64,000 nt of DNA from Hypericum androsaemum (taxonomy: Eukaryota; Streptophyta; Magnoliopsida; Malpighiales; Hypericaceae). The notes below the pieces were generated by a model, which worked only from the letters and a program-made list of their open reading frames with translations, was not told the DNA's origin and ran no database searches. Every line of letters starts with the position of its first letter. The first letter of the stretch is position 1. Below are positions 1 to 13,854 of the stretch, in pieces. The position numbers and the translations under genes are program-made. The stretch is taken from contig OZ023189.1 of NCBI GenBank assembly GCA_963995505.1, positions 16,639,495 to 16,703,494 on the forward strand, written 5' to 3'.

Positions 1-97
1 TCAGAGATTTCAAACATTTAAAACGACCATCAAACATGAAAAAACTATAAAACACAATTGAATGCCCCTTAAAATCTTGCATTTGCCTCAACTCAAC

Positions 98-1660
98 ATG
101 GCCACCAATTCCACAACCAGTAACACTTATGTGCTTCTCCTCTGCTCATTTTTCATCATTCAATTGCTCCATCTTCTTACAATTTCCAATAGCCAATCTC
201 CAATAGCTTCACCAAAACCACTAACCTTCACAGACCAGAGGTTAGCCAGGGTCTACCCTATCATCCAATCCTTCAAAAGATCAATCACCTCAGACCCCTT
301 CAACTACACCCAAACTTGGGTTGGAGCAGACATATGCAGCTACAAAGGCTTTTACTGTGACAACCCGCCGGACAACCTCTCGGCCACCGCGTTGGCCGGA
401 ATCGATTTCAACGGTTTCGAGCTTGCAGCCCCGACCGTGGAAGGGTTTGTCGACCAGCTCATTGACTTGGCGGTTTTCCATGTCAACACCAACTTCTTCT
501 CAGGCACAATCTCCCCGAACATTTCCAAACTCCCTTACCTCTACGAGCTTGACCTTAGCAACAACATCTTCTCCGGGGATTTCCCAAGTGCCATCCTTGG
601 CGCTTCAGGCCTGTCTTTCCTTGACATAAGGTTCAATTCCTTTTCAGGTAAATTCTATAGTAAACGTGACAAAGTTAGCAAATTTAAAGTGTGTTATTTT
701 ACAGAAAATTTAAGTTATCGCTAGTTACGAGTGTGACGTCCTTTGCAGGGTCGGTCCCACCTCAGGTATTCACCCTATCCCTTGGCGTGCTATTCCTGAA
801 CAACAACAACTTCAGACAGAAAATTCCTGACAATTTGGGCTCCTCGCCTGCTATTTACCTGACTCTAGCCAACAACAGGTTCACCGGCCCCATCCCGAAA
901 AGCATACTCAACACTTCCTCCACGTTAAGGGAAATCCTCCTCTTAAACAACTTGCTCTCAGGTCGGTAGCTGAGCTATGTTACTCAAAAATTTATATGTA
1001 ATTACCACATTGTTTTAAAAAATGCGGTCCGATTGGTCGGACTACGACCCGGCACCAAACCCATATCTTTTTTGTGCAAAAATATTGGAGAATTGTTGGA
1101 CCGGTGATGAACGACGTTACTAATCACAAGAAATTGAAATTGACTCATAATACTCGGTAACCGTATTTTCTGTCTACTTTTCCCCTGTCTCAGGTTGTCT
1201 CCCTTACGAGATCGGTCTGTTGAAACAGCTTCAGCTTTTCGACGCGGGCAACAACCTGTTGACAGGTCCATTGCCATGGTCTCTGGGCTGCCTTCCAAGC
1301 CTCGATACACTAAACCTGGCAGGGAATTTCTTCTACGGGCAGGTTCCGGAGATGATCTGCTCTTTAGGGAACCTGAACAACTTGTCACTTTCGGACAATT
1401 ACTTCACCAAGGTGGGGCCAATCTGCAGGAAGCTTGTCAGGATTGGAGTAGTCGACCTGAGGCAGAATTGCATCCACGATCTTCCTGAGCAGAGGCCACT
1501 CCACGAGTGCGTCGAGTTCTTCTTGAACCCTCGGTACTGCCCTTATCCGTCGTCGTTTAATCTCTTTCCCTGTGCTCACCCACTTGCGGGTAAGAAGCGT
1601 CAGGTTGGACCCAATAAGAGGGGTTCGGTTAGTTACAGGAGTCTATTCAAGCACAATTGA
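98..1660 (+). CDS. Secreted leucine-rich-repeat protein, At4g06744-like (3 exons)
   Basis: Spliced CDS is 98-647, 749-961, 1194-1660, about 409 aa. Both introns are GT-AG and phase 1, and each splits a Ser-Gly pair, so the reading frame is continuous. The start at 98 has A at -3 and G at +4 and leads straight into a hydrophobic signal peptide; an upstream in-frame ATG at 62 has a weaker context and would add 12 residues. An LRR N-terminal cap follows (TWVGADIC...GFYC), then about nine LRRs of the LxxLxLxxNxFSGxxP type, then a cysteine-containing tail. The order matches the LRR part of leucine-rich-repeat extensins, but no Ser-Pro extensin repeats follow, as in the At4g06744-like group. It is probably secreted to the cell wall or apoplast; the ligand is unknown. 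Family assignment is from pattern recognition. Confidence 0.85.
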
Positions 1661-3440
1661 TTTGTAATGGAAGTTGCCCATTAATATTCTCGGTTGGTGG
1701 TCTGACTCGCAACTTCACCATGGTGTTTCCTATATAGTGCCATCACCAACAACAACAATCATTTTATATCGTTTCATTTTCTGGGTGAGTGACCCGCTTA
1801 TTAAAATGAAAATTCTATGATTATTTGTTGGCGGGTGTGATTTGATATACTTAATAGTTTGATTTTTACCATATTATAATTTTATGGTATATCTTATGTA
1901 GTTTACTTTCTCGTTCTTATATTTTATCTAAACATCAGTGATCCAAATGATGTCATTTGGTAGCTGTGGTTTATTTTGTGTAGCCAAAAAAATTAAGCTC
2001 CGAATAAATCAAGTACTTGATTATTGAATGACATAGGCAATGATATTAAATAGACTTTGATAAACTATGAAATAGGAAAACTTCAGTCACATTTTATATG
2101 CGTTGGTCAACGTAATACTTAATAAGACTATATCAAAGTTGTAGTAAATAATTATAACCCAACAATCATAAACTCTAAATATTAGATAATCATAAAAAAC
2201 AGAACTAATCGGCCCAAAAAAGTACAAGTAACTACCGTCCAAAACAAGGTACATGTAAATAAAATTAAATTTTGGCCTAATTATTTTGTGAAATTTGATG
2301 CTCTGGCGGTAAATAATTGATTGGAGAAGTGAGTGCATGAATGTTTTGACATTCAGAACAACCCAACACGAGGCCCAAGAGATGGGCTTCGGTCCATTTC
2401 GTAGCGTTGTTCAGCTCAGAGGCTCATTCAATTAATTATGGCCCGAAGATTCCACCCAAAAGGTATCATATAGTCCAAAGACGGCAGTCCACTAAGATAA
2501 TTCGATTTACTTTGAATAAAGTTACAAATTGAAATCTAATTAATAGAATAAATATTATTAGAAAATTCATCGCAGTTTGATAATTTTCAAGTTCGAATTT
2601 AGTCGTTATTCGTAAAAATATAAGAGTTGATACACTTGAACAAAATCAGATAGCACAGCTCGATATGTACGAGTGGACAAGCAGGAAGAGGAAAAAAGAA
2701 GTTAAAAAAAAACCTGTAAATAAATGTTCTTCAATAACGCGGAAGAACATATCAGTCACATAATATGGGGCCCCACCGCCACGCAAGGTCCTTGCGCTAT
2801 TTAACTCGGCCCCGCCCACCGACACATTTAAATTTTAATCAAATTTTCTTCCGGCATCACGTACCACTTTAGTCACGTGCACCATGTGCTCTTGCTCTAT
2901 CTCTTCGCCAGTGAGCGAGAGAGGAATTAAGGGATCCATAGGATGCGTGTAAGTAGTTTCCTTTTTCCCAAGTGGAATTATGCCCAATGCACACAATTTA
3001 ATAAGATAAACAACAAACTTTATATACGAAAGTCGCAGTATGAGGAATTTCTACACTTAGGATAGCTTAAGGAAAGTGGGTCAGGTACCATGTACAAATT
3101 ATCACTGCTAATAAAATTCAACCATTTCAAAAAAAAAACTCTAAATACGAAAGAAGATATGATTAAGTGAGCGTCACTTGAAATACGATCCGAGTATATT
3201 TCATGAATTATATAATAATTTAAAAAAGGATAATCAATTCTTCTACATGGGATTCAAAGGCAAAATCTTATAATATGTGACAAGAGAAACATATATATCT
3301 CAATATTATTCCACCCAAAAAAAATTGCAATATTAGTGTGGTGTATATTTTTTTATAGGGAAAAGCAAACTCAGAAACTAAAACCAGAACTCAGGACTAG
3401 AGCCACTAACCCATCAATTACAATACGCTACGTTCGCCCT
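1661..3440. other. Intergenic, AT-rich, no gene seen
   Basis: The 3' flank of the LRR gene and intergenic DNA. I see no coding sequence. A short segment at 2757-2798, around a GGGGCCCC core, recurs with changes at 4553-4594, so it is a dispersed repeat. Confidence 0.6.
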
Positions 3441-3960
3441 TTTTTTTATAAGTATAATTTTTATTAATAACCGAGGAACCACCAAACAACAAAACAAAAC
3501 CAGCAGCAATCTACAACGAGCTGCCCAGAACAACTAAGACAACCCAACCCCAAAACAGAACACTCCTCACCAAAGTGAAGAAAATAGTTGGCAAAAATCT
3601 ATAGCGAACAAATCTCGCTATTTACATACGAACCTAACCCAGCCCAAGATCAACGTTACTTGACACGAAGAGAGTCCCAAAATAAGTCGAGTTCTTGATT
3701 ATCAATGTCTTTCAACGTTGTTGACCAAAATACCCATTCACGGGTCCGGAAGAAGATATATGCTTGCGAAGCTCAAGGTCGCATTGCTTTTCTTCAAAAA
3801 TCATCTTGTTCCGATAATTTCATAAACTCCAAGTGATAGCACCAAATAATGAAAATCAAACTTTCCCGAACATGCAGCAATGCCGAGCGAAGGATCTCCA
3901 CGACCTCAAATATAATTGCAATATGATCTTTTGTATTCATGTAACTGATGCAACCTCGGG
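3441..3960 (-). mobile_element. 5'-truncated LINE (non-LTR retrotransposon) 3' end
   Basis: Read on the minus strand, the segment ends in an A-rich tail (a T run at about 3441 on the plus strand) after a U-rich, stop-containing 3' untranslated region. Just upstream it encodes a broken peptide of the form WSL-stop-NYRNKMIFEEK (around 3790-3830). This matches the W..W..RN...F signature found after the zinc-knuckle (zf-RVT) region at the C-terminus of plant LINE ORF2. The stop replaces the second tryptophan. No target duplication was identified. It is a dead, 5'-truncated copy. Confidence 0.6.
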
Positions 3961-4240
3961 TCTTTTTCTATTTACACCTCTATGATTCAATTAGGTTTTT
4001 TAACATGAGGTGGGGTAATTGGGGTAAGAGTATTTTGGTAATCTCATGTTGTAATTTAATTGAGTTGTGAAATAAATTGGACAGATGGACTAACTAGTTC
4101 AATTTCTTAAAACTTGGGACTAATTTACTAAAGATAAGATATTTTAGTACATTATATTGAAACTTAAAAATTTGTGAGTTTTTTTCTCATTTTTTATTCG
4201 CACTCACAATCAACTTTCGACAATTTTATTTAAGGGTGAC

Positions 4241-4506
4241 TCTAAGTTGTATTGCCGAAAAGGAAAAAAGGAAAGTTTGATTGCCGAAACTAATTGTGAA
4301 GCTTATACAATAATTGGAAGATGAGCCGGCTGGATATCGTTGACATGCTCACGAGAGATCACCCATACACCTTTCTAAGTTGTATTGCCGAAAAGGAAAA
4401 AAGGAAAGTTTGATTGCCGAAACTAATTGTGAAGCTTATACAATAATTGGAAGATGAGCCGGCTGGATATCGTTGACATGCTCACGAGAGATCACCCATA
4501 CACCTT
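4241..4506. repeat. Perfect 133-bp tandem duplication (2 copies)
   Basis: Bases 4241-4373 are repeated at 4374-4506 with no difference that I can see by reading, followed by the first bases of a third unit. The unit starts TCTAAGTTGTATTGCCG. No coding content. Perfect identity suggests a recent duplication or an assembly artefact. Confidence 0.9.
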
Positions 4507-5090
4507 TCTATATAAGGACGGCCATAAAATTTTTCCATGTTAGATTTTCAGTCACATAATATGAGGCCCCAACACCACGCAAGATCCTTGTGCTAAATTT
4601 CAAACTTTAGCCTAAAATGTAAACAAAATTCAAATTATTTTATCATTTATATTAGTTCGTTTGGTTTATATCATTTGACATTCATATTTTTATTGATTCG
4701 ATTAATTTAGTTTTGAGTCACATAAAATTTTTGAGATGACAAATCTCTCTCTACAAATGTTTAACATTGTTATATTCCAAAAACTCAAACTCAAAACTTT
4801 ATAGTCAAACTAGAAAAATATTATCGTGAGTCGACAAGTACTTGTTAGTTGAGAGAAAAGGTGAACATGATTCTATTCGAACCGAAGAATCGGAAGTTCT
4901 AGTAATTAGATTCGAAATCGTGATCAAGGTTTCAAAAAACTATTCTGAAACCTTCTAAAATAATTCTAGCCACAATTTGTGATTCTTCCATAATCAGAGG
5001 TTCTAAAACCGTAATTACTCCTTTCCATTCCTATAAAATTATACCATTAATTTTCATTTCTTTTTTCCCTATTAATTATTTGCTCTTGCA

Positions 5091-5242
5091 AGTATTTTCT
5101 CTCTTTAAAAGTAAAAAAATAACCTTTTTTTGTTACCTTGAAGATAAATATTTGAGAGATAAATATTTTTGAGGGGAAATATTTATCTTCAAGGTAACAA
5201 AATAAAGTTATTTTTTGACTTTTAAGGAGAGATAAATATTTT
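5091..5242. repeat. Long AT-rich inverted repeat (hairpin), possible MITE
   Basis: Arms 5091-5153 and 5177-5242 are reverse complements with a few mismatches and indels. The core GTTACCTTGAAGATAAATA is shared and the spacer is about 23 bp. No clear target duplication was found, so a foldback MITE is only one explanation. Confidence 0.65.
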
Positions 5243-5886
5243 AACACATTATTCGACGAAATCCTGAGGGAGTTTCAAATTTGAAGTCTGCTTGAGCGAG
5301 TACGCTTTTCTAGGTAGAAAATCGGGGAATTAATACGGGACCCACGTCTGCCTGGCTATGGCTTTTGTGTTCCTCCGCAACTATCACCGACACACGTACA
5401 CTCCACTTTCGTTATCCATCCTAACTAGTTTAATTTAATTTCACTTGGATTATTATACAAATAAGTATCTCACACTTAATTAATGAATAGAAAAATTGGA
5501 ATCCATTTTAATTGTAAATTACAAGAACTACCTGATGTCGTCGAAAAATTTAATATTTACATGCATGTCACGTTTAAATTTAAGATTTTAAATTCAAGAT
5601 TTAGAATTAATGTCTTTTATCATTTAGACAAAAACTCATTATTGAGAACTATGTATATTTTAGGACACAATTAAAATTCAAATGTTTTCCCACCCGCGAA
5701 GAGCGGGTTGATTAACGGCCTAAACACAAAAGCAATTTGGGCACCACTTTTGATACTTTGATTTGATTCATCCTATATCAAAAGTTACACTTTTAGAGCA
5801 AAAGTACAAAAATAAAACACAATGTAACGATACATGTAAAAATATGTAATTACAATTTAACCCCCCACAAATACAATCTCTTAACC

Positions 5887-6941
5887 TCAATCAATCATCA
5901 TCCTCATCCCTCCCGGCGGCGACGACGACGTTAACGACCGTCTCGAAGAATTCTTACAAAACCCAAAGCTGTTGACTCCGAGACTAGAACCGGTCAACTC
6001 AAAATGACCCAAAGAGTCAACGACCTCCACCAAATTCTCATCGCACAAGAACTCCTCGCTATAGACCCTCTCCACCTCCCTCCCGTACTCATGCACGAAC
6101 ACGTGCGTGCCCGCCTCCTTCCCGGCCGGCTTGCTAATCCCCATCACCGCCGCCGTGAATATCACCGACATCCTCCCCGGCGCCGCCGGGAAGTACCCGC
6201 GTGGCCCGTCCACGAGGATGACGTCCCAGGGGACCTCGTAGATGTGGTTAGGCAAGTCGTTGATGCCCAGCTTGCAATCCGAGAAGAGCAGGTTCTGAAC
6301 GGGACGGCACTCGTCTCGCACGTGAGTTTTAGCCTCTAAAAGTAGGGTGTCCATCTCACTGACCTATAGATAATTATATCAAATAACTAAGAGTTCTCGA
6401 ATTAGAGACATTTAGCGGAGAGAATTTAGCGCACCTTGGTGGTGAACTGGACGTCGTAGGCCTCAATGTCCTTGTTCTCCTTCTCGAAACTGGACACCAA
6501 GTACTCGTTCTCGTCCACGAAGATGGTCCTCCCTTGGAAGTTGAGGGTCTTCCACAGGAGTGTCTCGTGGGTCAGCCCGAACACGAGGAGGTTACACGGG
6601 GAGGGACACTTATGGAGTGTGGCGGCGATGGAGGCGAGCTCGGGGAGCGTCATGTGAGGTGGGTTCGTGGAGTTGGCGGTGGAGGCGGCGTAGTGGAGGA
6701 GTGCAGCGGTTATGGTGGCCGGGAGTTGGGTCCTGGAGTCACCGCCGGCGAGTAGGGCCCCCGAGGTGGGCCCGGTTGTGAAGAGGGCGAGGGTGAAGGC
6801 TAAAGTGAAGAATGTGACGATGAAGAGTAGCCATAGGCGGTGGTGGAAGGTGGGGACGATTAGGGCTTGCTTGTGGAGGGGAGATGGGTGGTGGAAGAAT
6901 ATTAGCTTTGTATTGGTGGTGGTGGTGGTGTTGCTCTTCAT
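5887..6941 (-). CDS. IRX15-L: IRX15/IRX15-LIKE, DUF579 xylan-biosynthesis protein (2 exons)
   Basis: Exon 1 is 6941-6435 (169 codons) and exon 2 is 6363-5887, joined by a 71-bp GT-AG phase-0 intron; the product is about 327 aa, close to the usual length. It has a short Asn/Thr-rich cytosolic N-terminus, one membrane anchor (about residues 36-56, [19 protein letters not shown]), then the DUF579 domain. Conserved stretches are [39 protein letters not shown] and the [13 protein letters not shown] segment. DUF579 proteins act in the Golgi in glucuronoxylan synthesis. IRX15 and IRX15L affect xylan chain length in secondary walls, while the GXM relatives methylate glucuronic acid; the N-terminus here favours the IRX15 branch. 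The minus-strand start has no in-frame upstream alternative. Confidence 0.9.
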
Positions 6942-9900
6942 TTTTTTTTTAATAGGAGATCTGATTTCTTTGTTTTTGGTTTAGGTTATATGATGTTTGG
7001 GTTTAGGCCATGGCCATGATGAGGGAGACAGAGGAATCCACGGAGTATTTTGGATTTGGATACAACATTTGAATTGTGTCAAGACTTTTTTAATAAGTAT
7101 TTAAAATAGTTTGAACTCGAATTTTTTTTGAGTTGTATGAATTTAATAGGAGGAGAATTGGAATTTATTGGGATTTCATTTTTCATGTGAATCTGGTGGT
7201 GGTGGTCGAGGTGGAGGCTTCAGTTACATACCATATTTAATGCATCCACATCATATATGCGAAGTGTAATTAGTTAATTTATTTCCATTGCATGACCCGA
7301 GGGAGAATGACTGTTACAATACCCGGAGCACTTTTTATGGTCATTCTCTTGTTATATACCGGTCAAACTCAATATAATGACTAACGTTTTGCAGGTTTGG
7401 CAAGGTGGTTGATTAATAAAAAAAATTCACTCATGATTTGACCTTATCTTTTTTACCAAATATCATATAATTTAGCTACATATTTTTTTGTGGTAATTTT
7501 TTTAAAAATATATATAATTTTGTACATTTTTTTAACTAAAAGTGTGCATTGGAAAATTTTATGTTACAAAAAAATGAAACTACATGGTACCTGATAAAAA
7601 GAATCAAACCATTTTCTCTAATTTATTTATATAGTTTGTTAACGAATATGAGATTTCCCATCAACAATTTACTTATCACAAGCTATTAATATTCCAAGTT
7701 GCTCCACAAAGAAAAAAACTAAACCTTCAGGTTTGAGATACCAAGCATTTATTATGCAGATTTTGTGGCATGGACAAATTGGTTTTGCATATTTTGTATC
7801 ATGGCCCATGTGCAAATCAGATTCAACAAAGAACAGCTATTTGGATAGGTAAATAATGGGAAGTTTTTTTTTAGGAATTATGGGAAGTTCCTAACTATAT
7901 GCTGCCGAAGCAATATTTGTAGTACCCTCGCCTTTCTCTGCAGATCAATAAATAATTTTAAAATTTTGTAAAATTTTATGATCTAAAAACTATTAACTTT
8001 TAGAGATTTTATTGTATGTTATTTTTTTATAAGTAAAATATTATAATTCTACAGTAAAAACTTCCAACCAATGGTACATCAAAAGGAGCCGCCCCTTAGG
8101 TACTAGATAACGAATATCAATACGAGACGTATTGATAAGTACTATCTAAGTACGGCATCTAAGTATCACAAAAAATTGTAAGTTATTTTTAGTATTTGTT
8201 TTTTGTGTGTGGTTGTGGTACTAGAATTTATTGGCAGCGAGTAAATTGGAACCAGGAATTTGGCGTCAAAACGATCAACAACTAAAAGTAACCGGCGGAC
8301 ATACCGCAATTGTCGGAGATTTTTTGGTTATGGTCGTCGTAGTTCTCGATTGCAAATCAGAGGGCACTTGTATTATATAAAAAGGTAGTAACTTGTAGTA
8401 AAATCTCTGAAAAAGAAACTATAAAATATTATTAATTTATAGAGTTATTAATTTATCGCGTAATAACTTATAGAAATTTTGATGCATATAGTTCGGAATA
8501 AGATGAGCTGTAGCACTTCGTATTTTTCATAACACAAAAAACTTACTAGTTTCAACCAATAAATTACTTTCAAGATTCTGCCACTAATTAAACGCTCACC
8601 TAATGGTATCTAACACTAATATATTAGCTAATTGATAATTCAGGTAGTCAAAGAGGGACATGCCAATTTATTTTTCTTCCCTATTATTACCTACAGTAGC
8701 TTCTAAAACCGCAGACACAACTCAACAATTTATATAATGTAATTATATTGCCATTATCTTTAGGAATAATATATTTTATTAATAATAGAAGTAAGTCAGA
8801 TGATACCAAATATTTTTATAATATTCGATTCTAAATATCAAATATTTAACTTATTAATACTGATTCCGACAATCATAATTGCTGGACCCTCCCCCCTTAA
8901 AACGCTGATGGGAAGCTCGAGTGTTACCGTGAAACACCATTTCAAAAAAAGCTGTTAATCGACAATAATTGACTCGTTGAGTGGGTTAGCTTTTTGTGTA
9001 AACCAACTACCTCCAATACTATCGATTAACAAATTTTTATTAATTTAACTTAGATTCCGACACGAAAGAATAAAAAAAATACGATTACCAAATTCCAATT
9101 TTTTTTCATTCTAAAAATTTGAATATAAAATAAGAAATCAAACTATAATAACTCCTATCTAAATGTATTATTGTAGTACTCATAAAAAAAATATTATTAT
9201 AGGGGTTACTAAAGGCACGCTTTTCCCAAGCAGCATGCCCTTTATTCCTAATAAAGGTGAGCTTGAGATGCTCGTCGATTTAATTAAGGTGATCTTTTAA
9301 CATAAGCTATGAGAAGGTGGAGTTTTTTTAAATATATTTATAGGCGAGTCATTACCAATTTTTAACGTGGAATCACGTCAACTAACCTGGTTAAGTATTT
9401 AATTAAGTCGAAGAAAATATTGTAGCAAACTAGCAATGGCCTCGTTTGGACCGGCTACCAAAATTTTTTTGTCGAGACAAATCATTGAAGTATTGGCAAA
9501 AAGGAAAAACAAACAAATCATTGAAGCCGAGTTTAGTTGTTTGCATTGATGACATGTCTGATACTAGTGTACTGAATATTTCAGATTCGAGTTAGGTGAT
9601 ACATTTAAATTATGACAAAAAAATTTAACAATAAATTTATAATTCAATTGCAAATCTTCAAGGATACAAACGGTAGGTGTGGAATCAAGTATTAGCAGTA
9701 TTCTCGGGTGTTTTTTCCGCCCGCAGATTTTTTTCACGGAATTTTTCTATAGCAAATTTGTAGTAAGGCTCGTGATTGCAACTTTGTACCTAGTATAAGA
9801 AAATTCCACCTTTTTATAAATGTAACATGCACATAACATTATCTAATAATATTTTAAAAAATATTTAACATTATTAATTTTGGTAAAACTTCAAGGCTAG

Positions 9901-12375
9901 AATAACGATGAATTGATATAAATACTTTTTGTTATTATTATGTAGTCTTTTTGAGAGAAATATGACTTAAAAGCTTTTCATTAAGTAGTTGTAATACAAA
10001 AAAATGAAAGTAAATACATAGATATAAAAATTAGTAAAAAACATAATATTGTAGACTAGATATGATGCACGATAACAAACATTGGCCTCGTGGTGGAGCT
10101 TATGGTCGTGGACTCTCAAGAGAGGAAAGCCCTCGACCTCTCAACATTGGCCACGAGTATGGTATTATTACGTAGTTAAGTTGTCATATCTTGCCAACCG
10201 TTCATAATGCTCTCGGCTGTCGGGAGAGTAATTAGGGAGAAAAACTTACCGTTAGTTCGTTTTTCTCTGATGATCTCTTAGAACTTCATCTGGTTTCGAA
10301 TCCTACCGAGTTTGAGGGTGCGTTACTGAATGTGCTACTCAGTTTCCCCTATTGTTTTGCCTTTTTGACCCTCAAAAATTAAGTTTCAGTTTTTTTGGGA
10401 GAGCTACAAAATAACCTTATTTTATCATGTAAAATATTCACCTAGCTAAGAGCGTCTTAACATATTAATATAAATATCTTGCTGCGAGATTTGTAGACTC
10501 CACTTGCATCAGATTAGTCAACTTAAATTTGCAATTTCAGGGTTGAGCGTTACTCGATACTTTACTACTTTAAACAAAAAATTATTATAAAGTCTTGCAG
10601 ATTTTATACTCAGACGATATGACGTTCATTGTAAGAGCCTCTTTGTCATTAGTTTTCTGAAAGGGGGTAGTGACATTCTGTTATGTCTAATATCTAGAGT
10701 CTAATATTTTGTTATCATAAAATATTCGCCTATACGGAGGTGTAAAAATTTACATTAAAAATATATATATATATATATACACATACATTTGTGATACCTG
10801 AATTGTCATTCCTTACTCTATTTATATTAATTCGAATGAGCCTAGTCCAGAATCACCATGTACAAACAAGAGTCCGTTCCCATCAGAGCTAATTAGCGCC
10901 CACAGCCACATGCCTTAATTATGGCCCAGTGGACAAAATGAAGATCCAATTCCTCATTGAGCTCCTTCAACCCAGTCAAAGGCCTAAGTAGAGCCCACAG
11001 CCAAACACAGGCCTTCCGCAATGTGATCTTGGATCGTGAGAGTACAAACACATCAATCCGCCGCTGTAATTTTACACAAGATAACTGAATCACGTACGTG
11101 TCGCGAGTATTTCCATATTTTTTAAGTTCCGGAACCCAGTCAGTAAGTGGGCCCAGCTAAGCAATCGTTCTCAAACCGCACGTTGCATGGTCTCCCACGT
11201 TGGGCCGCCCACAGCGAGTGGGCCCACAGGTTTCGGGAGTCCAAGAACTTCACGGCTTCTTAATTCTTCCAGAAGCACCAATCCCCAAATTTACTTATGT
11301 CTGATTGTAGTCGGTCCTATTAGTAAACGACTTAGATTCAAAAAAAAAAGATTTTGTTTATAGCCGGCAGTGGTCTATTTAACCCACATACGTGAGATTA
11401 AAAATAATGCCATATTTAATCGACAATACTCATCTTTAATTGTGACATTAATATATGTTAACATTAGGGACGCTAAATACTAAATAACCCAAGTAAATAA
11501 ATTTACATCACATAGGAGCAGCCAGACTGTTTATCAATTATATATTCGCAAGACGATTAACAACTATATGTGTAACACGTCTCTAGTCGTTTGCATTTTC
11601 ATGGCTAATGCTTTTATGTCACGCTCAAACCTGTCCCCACTTCACTCGCGACATATTAAAGATCCTTTTGGTCCTTCATCTTCCTTGGATTATTACTTTA
11701 TGAACGCCTCCAAATGCAGTGTCGACGACGACCGTTCGACTCTTCGAGTCCAATCAGTCGCTAGGCCCGGGGATCGCCATTCCTTTCCCACCGCACGTTG
11801 CATGGTCTCCCTCACTGATGGGCCGCCCACTGTGACTGGGCCCACAGGCATTGGACGTCTAGAAGCTCAGTGCGCCACAGGTCTGGGACGTCTGGAAGTT
11901 TTTTTGATAAGTAATTTTATTAATGAATAAAATATATAATATTTAAGAGTTGGACAAAGCCACTATTCTTACTAAAAATTCTGGTACAGAAAAACCTATT
12001 GAAAAAAATTGTAATAGAAAAAAGAGCACCGGAGATTATCGTAAAAATGCTAAAAGAAAACCAACCTCCACATAAGCCTAAGCCCGAGAATATAATAGAT
12101 CAAATTTTCTGAGTTTTTTTAATACATGTATTAGAGTCGATAATTATCGATTTCTATCTAGAAGATAATTCTATAAATAAACTTGAACTCAATTATATCT
12201 CTTACTACTGAAATGGTCGGAAGTTTCGTGCTTGTTAGAGTTCTTCTAGAAGAGTAGGGAGTGACGAGATGTTGAAATTTCCAAAGTAAATGGGGACACA
12301 AAAACAGGGGGGAGTGGATTGGATACGGAGTGAAGAAATTGATTCCGTACGGTTTGGAGTGAAGGGGGACCGCAG
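6942..12375. other. Long AT-rich intergenic stretch without genes
   Basis: No supported coding sequence. It holds short AT microsatellites (for example a TA run near 10760-10780) and a T-rich stretch at about 11905-12030 that looks like a LINE 3' end on the minus strand. One diverged repeat pair (11177-11232 and 11788-11852) shares CCGCACGTTGCATGGTCTCCC and TGGGCCGCCCAC. A tRNA-like B box lies at about 10288-10300. The rest shows nothing I can name. Confidence 0.5.
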
Positions 12376-12710
12376 TGGCAAGCGCAGTTATGTGATAATG
12401 GCAAGCACAATTATGTGATAATGGCAAGCGCAGTTATGTGACAATGGCATGTGTATTTGTGACAGTGACAAGTCCCCGTTGATGATAATGGCGCGTGTGG
12501 TTTTTTCATTTTGGTCCTCCGTATTTTAGCATTTTTGCAAAAAGGTCACACTGGCACGCACAGTTATGTGATACTGGCATGCGCAGTTATGTGATACTGG
12601 CATGCGCAGTTATATGATAATGGCATTTGTATCCGGCCTGCGTTTGTGCGTGACTTTTTTCATTTTAGTCCTCGTATTTTAGCGCATTTGCAAAAAAGTC
12701 TCCGCGTGTC
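12376..12710. repeat. 23-bp minisatellite in two blocks
   Basis: Units of 23 bp (TGGCAAGCGCAGTTATGTGA plus three bases) start at 12376, 12399 and 12422, with a diverged unit at 12445. A second block has units at 12552, 12575 and 12598. The spacer after each block (about 12485-12550 and 12647-12708) is also repeated, so the whole composite was duplicated. Several units contain the TGCGCA palindrome. Confidence 0.8.
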
Positions 12711-13854
12711 TTCATTCCGAACGGTTCAGAATCTGAGCATTCCGTGCCCAATCCATACCCACAAAAACATCACATATGTGAAGTACCTGTCTTGGTTAGG
12801 AAAGTTTATTAGTGACAAATTTGTCCAGTAGTCAAGAACTGTTTAGAGCTAAAATAAAGCAATGCACCTGTTTTGTGTTCATCCTAGTTTGCAAGATTCT
12901 CGCTTGCAACTAGCGTAGAGATTTTACCATCACCCCAACTCAAATGAAGTTGTCAGAGCAAGGTTTTAACGAGGTAAGTTTTTTTTAATGAGATCGTGAC
13001 TATAATGACGTATGTGAAATTTTTTTGAGGGTTAAATATCCATCAACATTAATCATTGCAAACAAGAAGAAGAATGACAGCATACAGTGCTCAATACCGG
13101 AAAACAACCTAATAATAAAGTAGGACTAGCCACCTAATCAAGCCGACTAACCATCTAAAAGAAATTCTACCCATCAACGCATATACAAAGTACAAGATTG
13201 CACTCGTTGGTCTTGATAAAAACTTATTTTAGAAAATTTATTTATATATAGAAAAAACAGAATAGGAAAAAAACGCAGTAGAGATAATACTGCCAAAACA
13301 AAAACACTACATGCTATTCATGATACACCCATAACCAAAAGAAAAAACATTAAATCCCATGCCAATCCTCACCTGTCGAACTAACCATACCCAAATATGT
13401 AATATGATATTACATATTATGTTATATATGTAATATATAATAACATAACATTATATATGTACTATGTGTTATACAGAAATAAATTTCTACTTCTTACAGA
13501 AAATAACAACACAATCTAATAACATACAAGAATTTATCTTGCCCCAAACTTTAGGATAATGTATTTTAAATTTTCAACACTTTTGACAATCTCACCATAC
13601 TTTTTATCCCAACATCTTTACCCTCACAAAGACCAAAATCCCAATTAAAATACTGCATTTTATTTTCTTCCCGTCACTTTAATTATTTTTTTCGGTGGCC
13701 GGCCGGTCGTGTGAAGCGGTATCTATTTTTGCCGTTGCCTACATCGTATACCAGAGGATAATCATTAATTTCTATTCTTGAGGAGCCCATCTCTTGATTT
13801 CAAGCTCTCAACACTCACCATATGTGGAAAAAGACGTACGTTCCTTTTAATTAA

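Noticed and set aside
10084..10310. Possible SINE or tRNA-like sequence (GGTTTCGAATCC box)
   Set aside because: The B-box-like motif is present, but the A-box candidate is about 200 bp away and there are no ends or target duplication.
11568..11930. 120-codon ORF
   Set aside because: No domain, no splice or promoter context, and its 3' half is a repeat shared with 11177-11232.
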